From the NCBI GenBank assembly GCA_963764685.1, contig CAVXTT010000021.1, positions 1 through 64,000 on the forward strand: DNA of 64,000 nt, read 5' to 3'. The notes below the pieces were generated by a model. It was not told where the DNA came from. It did not search any database and was given only the letters and a program-made list of their open reading frames with translations. Below are positions 55,631 through 63,477 of the stretch, in pieces. The position numbers and the translations under genes were made by a program. Within the stretch, counting starts at the first letter, position 1, and every line of letters starts with the position of its first letter. The DNA is from CAVXTT01 sp963764685 (GTDB taxonomy: Bacteria; Bacteroidota; Ignavibacteria; Ignavibacteriales; Ignavibacteriaceae).

Positions 55631-55704
55631 ACCATCGAACTATCGTACCATCGAACTATCGTACCATCGAACTATCGTAACTATCGTACCATCGAACTAT
55701 CGTA
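55631..55704 (+). repeat. 8-bp degenerate tandem repeat (ACCATCGA / ACTATCGT)
   Basis: About nine alternating 8-base units, ACCATCGA and ACTATCGT, with one extra A. It is between the promoter side of 53356 and the end of the VOC gene, in non-coding DNA. Confidence 0.85.
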
Positions 55705-55724
55705 CTTGCATAACCGCAAGCAGG

Positions 55725-56192
55725 TTAGCTATTAAATGCCTCTTCCATTGTTTTAATATCAAGCTTGATCATTTTTAGTACGGCATCCATTACCTTTTTT
55801 GATTTTTCAGGATTGCCTGATAACATTTTTGAGAGAGCTTCCGGTATAATCTGCCAGGATAAGCCGAATTTATCTATAAGCCATCCGCACTGTTCCGGTT
55901 TTCCCCCTTCTAAAAGTTTATCCCAGTAATAATCAAGTTCAGCCTGATCCTTGCATTTTACTACAAATGAAACTGCCGGAGTAAATGAATAAATCGGACC
56001 CCCGTTAATTGCTGTAAACTCTTCGCCGTCAAGCCAGAACTGCACCGTCATAACCTGACCTTCCGGTCCTGGCTGTCCTGCTCCATAGCGTGCCACGCTG
56101 CCGATCTTAGAATTCTTAAATATTGAAGTATAGAACTTAACTGCTTCTTCTGCCTGGGTATCATACCAGAGAAATGGGGTTATTTTCTGCAT
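55725..56192 (-). CDS. VOC/PhnB-like (glyoxalase-superfamily) protein
   Basis: 155 aa. Starts MQKITPFLWYDTQAEEAVKFYTSIF, then GQVMTVQFWLDGEEFTAINGGP and GWLIDKFGLSWQIIPEAL, the layout of the PhnB or 3-demethylubiquinone methyltransferase-like group of the VOC fold. The group often lacks the full set of metal ligands, and its activity is not known. It is an isolated gene. Confidence 0.88.
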   Translation of the reverse strand: MQKITPFLWYDTQAEEAVKFYTSIFKNSKIGSVARYGAGQPGPEGQVMTVQFWLDGEEFTAINGGPIYSFTPAVSFVVKCKDQAELDYYWDKLLEGGKPEQCGWLIDKFGLSWQIIPEALSKMLSGNPEKSKKVMDAVLKMIKLDIKTMEEAFNS

Positions 56193-56305
56193 AACAGATC
56201 CTTTAATAACTTTGAATAAAATAGTATTTAGAGATGGCGCCGCAATATAAATTACTGATTAAAAATTGCAAGTTACCATTACCACATTTTAGGAAGGCTG
56301 TGTTG

Positions 56306-57787
56306 TCAATATTTAAGTTCTTTAACAGCTTCCCCTGCAAACTTTACAAGCTGCCAATATGGGGGAGTGTAGTTATACCTCTTCTTAAAACCTGCTGCCT
56401 TCTCTTCTGCCAGTATTTTTATTCTATGGTGATCTGTACTCAACTGCTCATTCCTTAAGGCAGCAGCGGCACTCATCCCTTCCGGAATGATTCCCTCATA
56501 ACCAATAATATTCAAAATACAGCTGTATGCTTTTATCACTCTTGCAAATGGCAGCATATAAAAAGGATATTCAATATCCTTCCCTTCATTAGCGCGGGTC
56601 AGCATTGCTTCAATTACCGCATTATCCAGATGGTCCTTATAGAGAGTAGCCGGATCACGCCATTCTGCAACTACAGTAAGCTGCGGATCATACTCCAGAT
56701 CGGAAGGCTGAAGAGTCTCAAAGTATTTTACACCGAAGTATGAAAGCCATCTGACAATTCCCGGTGATGAGATATTTGATATCCCCTTCCAGAAATTTAT
56801 TCCCAGTCTATTATAAGGGGCAAAAGCAACTTCCGAGCAGAACTGCATTAAAGGATCTTTGTAGTTCATTTCGAAATCATATGGTATATGCCGGCTCCGG
56901 GCATCATTTAAAGCTGAGAGTGCCGCCTTATGCGGAAGCATCGGATCTGCTTTTAACTGCGGCAGATCGGCCCGAAGACGTAAAACCATTACCCTTAATT
57001 TTTTATCTGCAAGGTAATCTTCAAGAGATGATATTGTTACTCCCCTTTCTATATGTGACTCTATAACAGAAACCAGGTGAGTTTTTTCATCAACATACAC
57101 CAGGGCTATATGTGAAAAATTTCCAGGATAGTCATTCCCTCTTGCAATCAGGGCAGATGTAGGTGCCCCTCCCCTTGAAACAAGGATATCGCCGCTATGG
57201 ATATTTACTCCCAGAATATCTGCGTTTGGTGTCATAGACGGTTCCGGGAAACCCATCAGCTCCGGGGGGAAAGTCTCGCTGCTATTCTGCAGCATAATCT
57301 CTTCTACTGCAGCTCTTGTTCCGTAAAGCAGGCGGTAAATTGCACACCTTGCCTTAAGGTCATTCATATCCCAATAGATTGATTTATTTTTTATAAGATG
57401 CCGCATTTTCGAATAGAGTGTAAAATAATCTTTTATATATTGAGGGTAAGCTCCTGCAAGCGGAGCAGCATCGAAGAAAGCATTCTCTAATTTAAGCAGC
57501 TTCTCCGATCCGGGTTCAATTTCTTCGAGGTTAATTTCATTCAAAAGATTTTCAATAACGTCTGTGTAATTGATAATTGCAGACATGCGGTTATTATTTT
57601 TAGCCTGCAGGAACTCTCCTTCCAGGGAAAGCCATACAGAATCCTGATTCCATACAAATGGCTGTTTTTCAGGGAAAGTAGGTAGAGGAGCATCATTTTC
57701 AGGAATAAGAAGAATAAGGTAGATAAGGATTATTGCAGGTACCGTTATTTTTAAGACGTTCCACACCCGCAGGGAATAATTTTTCAT
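56306..57787 (-). CDS. membrane-anchored permuted papain-like (YiiX/YaeF type) protein
   Basis: 493 aa. One N-terminal transmembrane helix (VPAIILIYLILLI) is followed by an alpha-helical region of unknown role (about 40-190) and a permuted papain-like (NlpC/P60-related) domain from about 195. This domain has GDILVSRGGAPTSALIARG, the catalytic-type His in FSHIALVYVD, ESHIERGV, and the Cys in YKDPLMQFCSEVAFAPY. In the YiiX family the Cys, then His, order is permuted. It may hydrolyse peptide, amide or lipid-ester bonds in the envelope; the substrate is unknown. Confidence 0.75.
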   Translation of the reverse strand: MKNYSLRVWNVLKITVPAIILIYLILLIPENDAPLPTFPEKQPFVWNQDSVWLSLEGEFLQAKNNNRMSAIINYTDVIENLLNEINLEEIEPGSEKLLKLENAFFDAAPLAGAYPQYIKDYFTLYSKMRHLIKNKSIYWDMNDLKARCAIYRLLYGTRAAVEEIMLQNSSETFPPELMGFPEPSMTPNADILGVNIHSGDILVSRGGAPTSALIARGNDYPGNFSHIALVYVDEKTHLVSVIESHIERGVTISSLEDYLADKKLRVMVLRLRADLPQLKADPMLPHKAALSALNDARSRHIPYDFEMNYKDPLMQFCSEVAFAPYNRLGINFWKGISNISSPGIVRWLSYFGVKYFETLQPSDLEYDPQLTVVAEWRDPATLYKDHLDNAVIEAMLTRANEGKDIEYPFYMLPFARVIKAYSCILNIIGYEGIIPEGMSAAAALRNEQLSTDHHRIKILAEEKAAGFKKRYNYTPPYWQLVKFAGEAVKELKY

Positions 57788-57852
57788 AAAACGGAGTATA
57801 GTTTTTATTAAAATATAAAATAAAAGGATAAATCAGGAGAAGGGCATATAAC

Positions 57853-58089
57853 TTAATTTTTCTTCCCGCTTGAAAAAAAAGCTAAAACTTCATAAACAAG
57901 TGCAACCAGGAATGCATTAAATACAAAATTAATTAATGTATCACTTACCGAATGTGAGCGGCTGTCTATATCAATAAAAAGATAAATAGAATATATTATA
58001 GCAGCAGCGGCAATAATCCAGCCGGCGAACGTTACCGGGAAAAATAAAATTCCTTTCCTTACAAACCAGTTCTGCTTCATTAAATCCAT
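57853..58089 (-). CDS. small two-helix membrane protein
   Basis: 78 aa, two hydrophobic helices (WIIAAAAIIYSIYLFI and INFVFNAFLVALVYEVLAFF) joined by a short polar loop with Asp/Arg. A similar short membrane-protein family is common in Bacteroidota; the function is unknown. It is upstream of the papain-like gene on the same strand, with a 60-bp gap. Confidence 0.55.
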   Translation of the reverse strand: MDLMKQNWFVRKGILFFPVTFAGWIIAAAAIIYSIYLFIDIDSRSHSVSDTLINFVFNAFLVALVYEVLAFFSSGKKN

Positions 58090-58323
58090 CCGATAAAAAT
58101 ATTTTGAAAGGTATTACAAAAGGAAAATAAGAAATAATAGTAGATATTATTAAAAATAATTATTGAGTTAAATAGAATAAAATTTATTACCAGACAACCC
58201 AACAATTTAGGTAAGTGTTATCACTGCTGTCCAAAATAAATTAGAGTTTAGATAAAACAATTATTATTGATTGAAATTAAACAGATTCCTCTATTCTCTA
58301 AATTAAACCCCCAACTTCAAACA

Positions 58324-58610
58324 AATAGCCCACGGTTTTTAACCGTGGGGCTGAATAAAAACAAAATTATCCTTAACCCCTTCAAGGGGTTTACCAATCT
58401 TGAATATATAACCAAGGAAAAGTACCTGATTGCGGTGGGAGTCAGAAGCTCAAAAAAAATTGATGAGTAATCCCCGTTCGGGAAAGTTACGTTTAATATT
58501 CAATGGCAAACCCCTGAAGGGGTTGACGTGTATATATTTATCCCCTTCCCCACGGTTAGAAACCGTGGGCTATTAGAAACCGTGGGCTATATGAAAATCG
58601 TGGGCTATTA
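58324..58610. repeat. palindromic repeat element C (hairpins AGCCCACGGTT / AACCGTGGGCT)
   Basis: The outer arms AATAGCCCACGGTT... and ...AACCGTGGGCTATT are inverted and each is itself a hairpin (CCCACGG-TTTTTAA-CCGTGGG). Inside are CCCCTTCAAGGGG, CCCGTTCGGG and CCCCTGAAGGGG hairpins. Two further AAACCGTGGGCTAT/ATCGTGGGCTAT copies follow. No transposase is nearby. The frame at 58267-58470 is an artefact of this structure. Confidence 0.75.
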
Positions 58611-58713
58611 GATTATATGGAAACCATGATTGGGCTATCTGGAAATCATTATCTGATTCTGGTATTTTGGACAGATATGAGTGTTATAGGGCATCAGAAA
58701 CAAAGATCCCCTG

Positions 58714-59244
58714 TTAAAATCTAAACTCTTGTTTCAGGTCCTGGTAATAATTGGTAACGAGCCTGATTTTCTTTGCAGTTTCTGTGGTTCCGGCCATAGC
58801 AGCCAGTACATCGTTTTTATCTTTTTCCTTTATACAATTTGAAAAGCAGATCCCGAGTCCCAAAAGCGGTTCACCAGGTTTCTTTCGATAGCTCTTAGCA
58901 AATTTCTGTGAGAGCTCAATTATGAAATCATAGTATTCACTGAATTCCTGCCTGAGGAGCCGGTAAAAAGCATTCAGAAATTTATTTTTAGTTCTCCGCT
59001 GACCGAATACAGAAGAGGCTGAATGATCTACGATAAAAACAAACAAAGAGATGAGGATCAGGTTTAATTTATCCCTTCTTACAGCGTTGTGACTATCAGC
59101 CAGGCGGTCCTTTATCCTTGCACCGGCACGATATACTTCTTCTTTAAATAGCTTTTGGAAAATAGCGTCTGCAGCCTCATTGACGCTCATCTTAGGTTTC
59201 TTAACCTGAAGTCTGCTGAATATAGTCCTTGTCTTAATCACCAT
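58714..59244 (-). CDS. hypothetical helical protein
   Basis: 176 aa, basic, mostly helical. Hydrophobic stretch LNLILISLFVFIVDHSASSVFG is at about residues 60-81. The C-terminal segment is Lys/Arg-rich, and two Cys (GICFSNC) lie near residue 135. No signal peptide and no family recognised. It is isolated between repeat-rich intergenic stretches. Confidence 0.5.
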   Translation of the reverse strand: MVIKTRTIFSRLQVKKPKMSVNEAADAIFQKLFKEEVYRAGARIKDRLADSHNAVRRDKLNLILISLFVFIVDHSASSVFGQRRTKNKFLNAFYRLLRQEFSEYYDFIIELSQKFAKSYRKKPGEPLLGLGICFSNCIKEKDKNDVLAAMAGTTETAKKIRLVTNYYQDLKQEFRF

Positions 59245-59671
59245 ACGAAACCACCTGCGGGATTGTAATATTGAAAATAGCTTTTATTACCGGGTCGCTT
59301 ACCCTTACGCCGGCGGATACATATACTGTGCCCTGTATAAAGCTTCACCCCCCGCTTAAAATTGAAATATAATGAGTCATTCTTTTAACCTATAAGTATT
59401 ATTTGGAGACATTTCTCGAAACAGGACAAATTTTTAAGAATCTCTGGTCTTATAGACCTCTGAAAGGCTGCCTGATATTTAACGGGCAATCACCCAAAAG
59501 GTTTATGTAAAGTTTTGATGCCGTTGTTGTTTCTAAGCATTATCTTAATTATCCTTACTTTTAATTAAGAGAGAGTTTTTTTAATATTTTTTTACCTTCG
59601 AAATTCTCTCTGACCATCCTTCGCAATTCAGGAAAATAATTTTTTAATAATAACCCGGTTAATACAAGATT

Positions 59672-60598
59672 ATGGCAAAAAGCACCAATGTTAAATATTA
59701 TAAAAACGGGTATATAAGCGTATCCGCAAACCACAAACTTTATTTTGAACTCTACGGCAATCCAAAAGGTATTCCTGTTATTTTTCTTCACGGGGGACCC
59801 GGAGCCGGCTTTTCGGATAAGGATAAATCATTTTTTGATAAGCGGAGATATAATGTAATCCTTTTCGATCAGAGGGGAGCTTCAAGAAGCAAACCATTCG
59901 GTTCGATAAAGGATAATACTACACAGCATCTTGTAAATGATATTAACAAGATCCTGGATTATTTAAAGTTTGATAAGGTATATGTATTCGGAGGATCCTG
60001 GGGGAGCACTCTTGCACTGGTATATGCAATTCATAATCCAGAACGGGTTGCAGGACTTATCTTAAGAGGTATATGGCTTTGCGATAAATACAGTATTAAC
60101 CACTATATCGCCGGGGGAATAAAAGAATACTATCCGGATGTATGGGAGCGTTTTTCCAGTCACGTGAAAAAAGGAGAGAAGCCGGCCGACTATTACCTGA
60201 AGCAGATGCTTTCTAAGAATAAAAAAATCAGTGAGAAGTATGCATATGAATGGGCATATTATGAAATGTCGTTCTATACCATCAGAAAAATAGAGCGCAC
60301 TGAAGAATTACTTCATACATTCTCCTACAAATCTCTTGCAATTATGGAAGCGCATTTCATAAAGAACAATTGTTTTTTACCGGACGATTTCATTATGAAG
60401 AATATTGATAAGATCAGGAATATCAGGACAACTATCGTCCACGGAAGATTTGATTTTATCTGCCCCCCGGTGCAGGCATTCCGGCTGCAGGCAGCATTAA
60501 AAAATTCAAAGCTGAATATTATGACCGCCGGGCACTCCGGTTACGATAAGGAGAATTTTAAGAAATTAAAAACAGAACTTAGGAGAATAACATCCTGA
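59672..60598 (+). CDS. proline iminopeptidase-like alpha/beta hydrolase
   Basis: 308 aa, no signal peptide. Motifs are IFLHGGPGAGFSDKD (oxyanion HGGPG), ILFDQRGASRSKPFGS and the nucleophile elbow GGSWGSTLAL (Ser), followed by LRGIWLC. The late acid and His positions are expected at RFDFICPP (Asp) and MTAGHSGY (His). The HGGPG and DQRG signatures are those of prolyl aminopeptidase (S33). Similar hydrolases with other substrates exist, so the peptidase call is likely, not proven. The start ATG has only a weak site upstream. Confidence 0.85.
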   Translation: MAKSTNVKYYKNGYISVSANHKLYFELYGNPKGIPVIFLHGGPGAGFSDKDKSFFDKRRYNVILFDQRGASRSKPFGSIKDNTTQHLVNDINKILDYLKFDKVYVFGGSWGSTLALVYAIHNPERVAGLILRGIWLCDKYSINHYIAGGIKEYYPDVWERFSSHVKKGEKPADYYLKQMLSKNKKISEKYAYEWAYYEMSFYTIRKIERTEELLHTFSYKSLAIMEAHFIKNNCFLPDDFIMKNIDKIRNIRTTIVHGRFDFICPPVQAFRLQAALKNSKLNIMTAGHSGYDKENFKKLKTELRRITS

Positions 60599-60713
60599 TA
60601 TAAAATTCTTTTAATTTTATCAGAAACTTAATAAATGATTAACTGAATGTTATTAAGTTATAGCAGTTTCTCTAAATGATTAATAATCTTCCGGGAATTA
60701 TCAAGGAGAATAT

Positions 60714-61076
60714 ATGAAAAAGCTGTTGTTAGTAATTTTGATCGCGGCTGCAGGCTATTTTGCTTACGAATACCTTATTAAGGAAAAACAGGTCCTGGAG
60801 ATCAAGGCTGATAAATTTATAACGACAAACAATTCCATGGATATTGAAGCTCCTGTTTTAGCGCCGCCTACTTACGGAGCCATCCAGGGAACAGTAAAAA
60901 ATATCAGCGATAAGCTGGTAACCAATATTATATTGAAATATAAATTAGATGCCAAACCGGTTGAAGCATCAATCGATCGCCTTGAACCTGGTGAGCAGAG
61001 AAATTTCTCAACCCAGACTATTATTATCAAAAATGCCGGGGCTCCATTCTTCCTGGAGGAGATGATTTACGAATAG
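60714..61076 (+). CDS. small membrane-anchored FxLYD-domain protein
   Basis: 120 aa. N-terminal membrane anchor or uncleaved signal (LLLVILIAAAGYFAYEYL) precedes a single beta-sandwich (YGAIQGTVKNISDKLV...LEPGEQRNFST) with the FxLYD-domain pattern G.VKN.S......V.....L....G. Such domains are thought to mediate binding at the envelope. AAGGAGAAT precedes the ATG. It may follow the hydrolase in one unit across a 115-bp gap. Confidence 0.7.
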   Translation: MKKLLLVILIAAAGYFAYEYLIKEKQVLEIKADKFITTNNSMDIEAPVLAPPTYGAIQGTVKNISDKLVTNIILKYKLDAKPVEASIDRLEPGEQRNFSTQTIIIKNAGAPFFLEEMIYE

Positions 61077-61196
61077 GGTGAGGGATCAAAATTCTATCAA
61101 TATATCGCTCCGCTGAGCTTATTGCTTTGCCCAATCCTAGTCAGTTTCAGAATTCATTGTTAATTATATTTTAATAAGAAACCCTGAAATGAAGAA

Positions 61197-61475
61197 ACCC
61201 ATTCATTCCTGGAGGGTACTGCCTTTAAACCCATCCATCATCCCTCACCCAGCTAAGGAAGCAGGGTGCTAGCGAGACAATTGTGCTGCATTTTTCTGTT
61301 TGCACTTCATTCAGAGATAAGCATCCTGAAGGAAGCTTCAAGAAAATAAAATTCAATTGGCATTTGTCCTCAACCGGTTTGGAACCGGTTGATCCTGAGA
61401 GGCAGTAAAAAATAAACCATCTGACAATATTGTCTCGCTAGCACCCCGTTTGGAACGGGGCGGGAAATAATTCAC
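61197..61475 (+). repeat. palindromic repeat family B, copy next to transposase
   Basis: Unit with inverted ends GGTGCTAGCGAGACAATT and ATTGTCTCGCTAGCACC, inner hairpins CTGAAGGAAGCTTCAAG (imperfect), CAACCGGTTTGGAACCGGTTG and CCCCGTTTGGAACGGGG. Same orientation as the copy at 62124; these two flank the transposase gene. Confidence 0.85.
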
Positions 61476-61496
61476 AATTAAATAATTATTTAAATT

Positions 61497-61931
61497 TCAT
61501 TTAATCTTTATTTTCATATTCAATAAATTCTTAAATTCTTCCTCGCAGGATATTTTCTTATGATGTTCCTCCTGTTTGGCTATATATCTTGACACCATTT
61601 CGACGTTATACCCTGAAACGAAGAATACACCATATCCCCTTTCCCAATAAAATTTATCTCCTAAAAACTTTTGGTTATTGATCCAATAGGAAGAACTGCC
61701 TTTATATAATTGAATCACTTTTTCTACAGATAAATTTGTGGGTAAATTTATCAGCATATGTACGTGCTCCTGATTTACAAAATTAATCTTCTGATAAATT
61801 TTCTTTTCCTTCGAATATTGATCAAAGTAACCGGATAAAAGAATTCTTATTTCTTTATTAAGAACCGGATCTCTATTCAGGGTGGTAAATACAAAATGTG
61901 TGTAACAAATAGAATATGAATGAAGCGACAT
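61497..61931 (-). CDS. IS200/IS605-family (Y1 HUH) transposase, second type
   Basis: 144 aa. HUH motif as EHVHMLI, with the catalytic tyrosine helix in MVSRYIAKQEEHHKKISCEEEF (Y-x3-Q-x-HH). FYWERGYGVFFVSGYN is the conserved central block. AAGGGGATTTAAG precedes the start. Only about half of the sequence pattern matches the transposase at 9205, so it is a different subgroup. Two family B repeats flank it in direct orientation, and a third lies 14 kb away. Confidence 0.88.
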   Translation of the reverse strand: MSLHSYSICYTHFVFTTLNRDPVLNKEIRILLSGYFDQYSKEKKIYQKINFVNQEHVHMLINLPTNLSVEKVIQLYKGSSSYWINNQKFLGDKFYWERGYGVFFVSGYNVEMVSRYIAKQEEHHKKISCEEEFKNLLNMKIKIK

Positions 61932-62123
61932 CTTAAATCCCCTTTTAGATGAATAATTTTATTCCTTTGGTAAAATATAAATATTATTTCAATTTATTCC
62001 GGCCTATTATAAACATATTTTCTTCTCTTTCACCCAGGAAGCAAAATAAATTGATTTGCATTGAAATAATCTCAACCCTTCCCGGTATATTATTAACCTT
62101 TCCATTCATCATCCTACTTTAAA

Positions 62124-62400
62124 CCCATTCATCATCCTGGCAGGGTACTGCCTTTAAACCCATTCATCATCCCTCACCCAGCTAAGGAAGCAGGGTGCTA
62201 GCGAGACAATTGTGCTGCATTTTTCTGTTTGCACTTCATTCAGAGATAAGCATCCTGAAGGAAGCTTCAAGAAAATAAAATTCAATTGGCATTGCCCTCA
62301 ACCGGTTTGGAACCGGTTGATCCTGAGAGGCAGTAAAAAATAAACCATCTGACAATATTGTCTCTCTAGCACCCCGTTTGGAACGGGGTGTGGAAATAAT
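62124..62400 (+). repeat. palindromic repeat family B, third copy
   Basis: Nearly identical to 61197-61475 apart from a few single-base differences, for example GCCCTC for TGTCCTC and TCTCTCTAGC for TCTCGCTAGC. It ends in CCCCGTTTGGAACGGGG then TGTGGAAATAAT. Confidence 0.85.
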
Positions 62401-62447
62401 CAATGGGGAATAAGAAAAGAAGAAAAATGTCCCACTCCGGATCATAG

Positions 62448-62560
62448 CCCTGTGGGGCGATATCCTGAGGCTGTTAAAAGTTTCAGGATGTCGCCCCGAT
62501 GGGACTTAAATCATTATGCAACCAAAATACTATCAATATGCCGCTCCTCTGGAGCTAAGG
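62448..62560. repeat. further palindromic repeats (GGGGCGATATCCTGA / TCAGGATGTCGCCCC)
   Basis: Long inverted pair GGGGCGATATCCTGA...TCAGGATGTCGCCCC with a 14-nt loop and CCCTGTGGGG at its left. It is followed by ACTATCAATATGCCGCTCC-TCT-GGAGC. A variant of the latter (ATCAATATATCGCTCC...) is at about 61094-61120. Confidence 0.6.
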
Positions 62561-62739
62561 AATACTTTGGAACATGGTGGATGGAAACATCTACACGATC
62601 TTGAACATCTCAATATTCATTTTATATATTTTATATTGAAACCATCTTCATGATAAATAAATCAACGAGGATACAGAAATAAGTTCCAGCTTATTTCTTA
62701 TTTTAAAGAGCAAAATTATATTTATTATCCGGGGAAAAT

Positions 62740-63009
62740 ATGAAAACCGTTCTTCTAATACTTATTGGAAAAAGAAAAGACTCTGCAGTAAAGGTACAGC
62801 AGGTACTTACAGCCTGGGGCTGCAACATTAAAACACGGCTCGGCATTCACGACGGTGTTTTGGATAATTGTTCGGATACCGGACTGCTTATTCTTGAGCT
62901 TGTCGGCAAGCCGGAGGACAATAAAGAAATCGCAAGAAAAGTTGCCCTGATTCCCGGTGTTTCATCACAACTGGTGGAACTGGCAGTTCCTGCTGAAATG
63001 AAAAGCTGA
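62740..63009 (+). CDS. ACT-like regulator (TM1266 / iron-only hydrogenase system regulator type)
   Basis: 89 aa, a single small alpha/beta (ferredoxin-like) domain. AVKVQQVLTAWGCNIKTRLGIHDG is followed by LLILELVGKPEDNKEIARKVALIPGV, the order and motifs of TM1266-type proteins, which are often encoded beside [FeFe]-hydrogenase maturation genes and resemble NikR C-terminal domains. GGGGAAAAT precedes the ATG. No hydrogenase gene is in this window, so the link cannot be tested here. Confidence 0.65.
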   Translation: MKTVLLILIGKRKDSAVKVQQVLTAWGCNIKTRLGIHDGVLDNCSDTGLLILELVGKPEDNKEIARKVALIPGVSSQLVELAVPAEMKS

Positions 63010-63207
63010 AAGCCGGAAATCTTAACACGGCAATCCCCTGATCCCGGCATCGCCTCTTTAAATATCTAAAAACTTCTTTGTACAGATAGACAGCGATGAA
63101 TAATCCCTTTTATTCTAACCGAAGCCGCCTGCCTAAAATCCACAACGACCAGTACCATCAAAAATTTTCGCCGGCATTGTAAAAAACTTTTACTAAAATT
63201 ATAATAT

Positions 63208-63307
63208 CTACCCGTCATCTGCCCGTGATCTACCCCTGATCTACCCCTCAAAAATGGGGTAATCTGAGGGTTAGATAACAGGTACCCTGCGGATACATTA
63301 CGGGTAG
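63208..63307. repeat. 100-bp imperfect hairpin from 11-nt (ATCTACCCCTG-like) units
   Basis: Tandem CTACCCGTCAT, CTGCCCGTGAT, CTACCCCTGAT, CTACCCCTC, then AAAAATGGGG and right-side complements GAGGGTTAGAT, AACAGGTACCC, ending ACGGGTAG, which pairs with the first CTACCCGT. It is an inverted repeat of degenerate 11-mers in non-coding DNA. Confidence 0.7.
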
Positions 63308-63477
63308 GTGCTAAATTTTTGTCTTTTGAAAATATTAAGGCATATTGGTGCCGGAATTATTAAAATTCCGAAACAGTTAGGCAAAAAAACAGGAGGAAAT
63401 AAAAAAGGTGGAACAATTTCTTAAATTTCATTCAGCACTTCTCAAATCATCATCATCATTCAAAAAGGGGGATCATC

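Noticed and set aside
55631..55704. Possible CRISPR array from regular spacing
   Set aside because: The 8-bp units are contiguous with no unique spacers and no cas genes are near.
58267..58470. 67-codon frame
   Set aside because: It lies across the hairpins of element C and has no homology or ribosome site.
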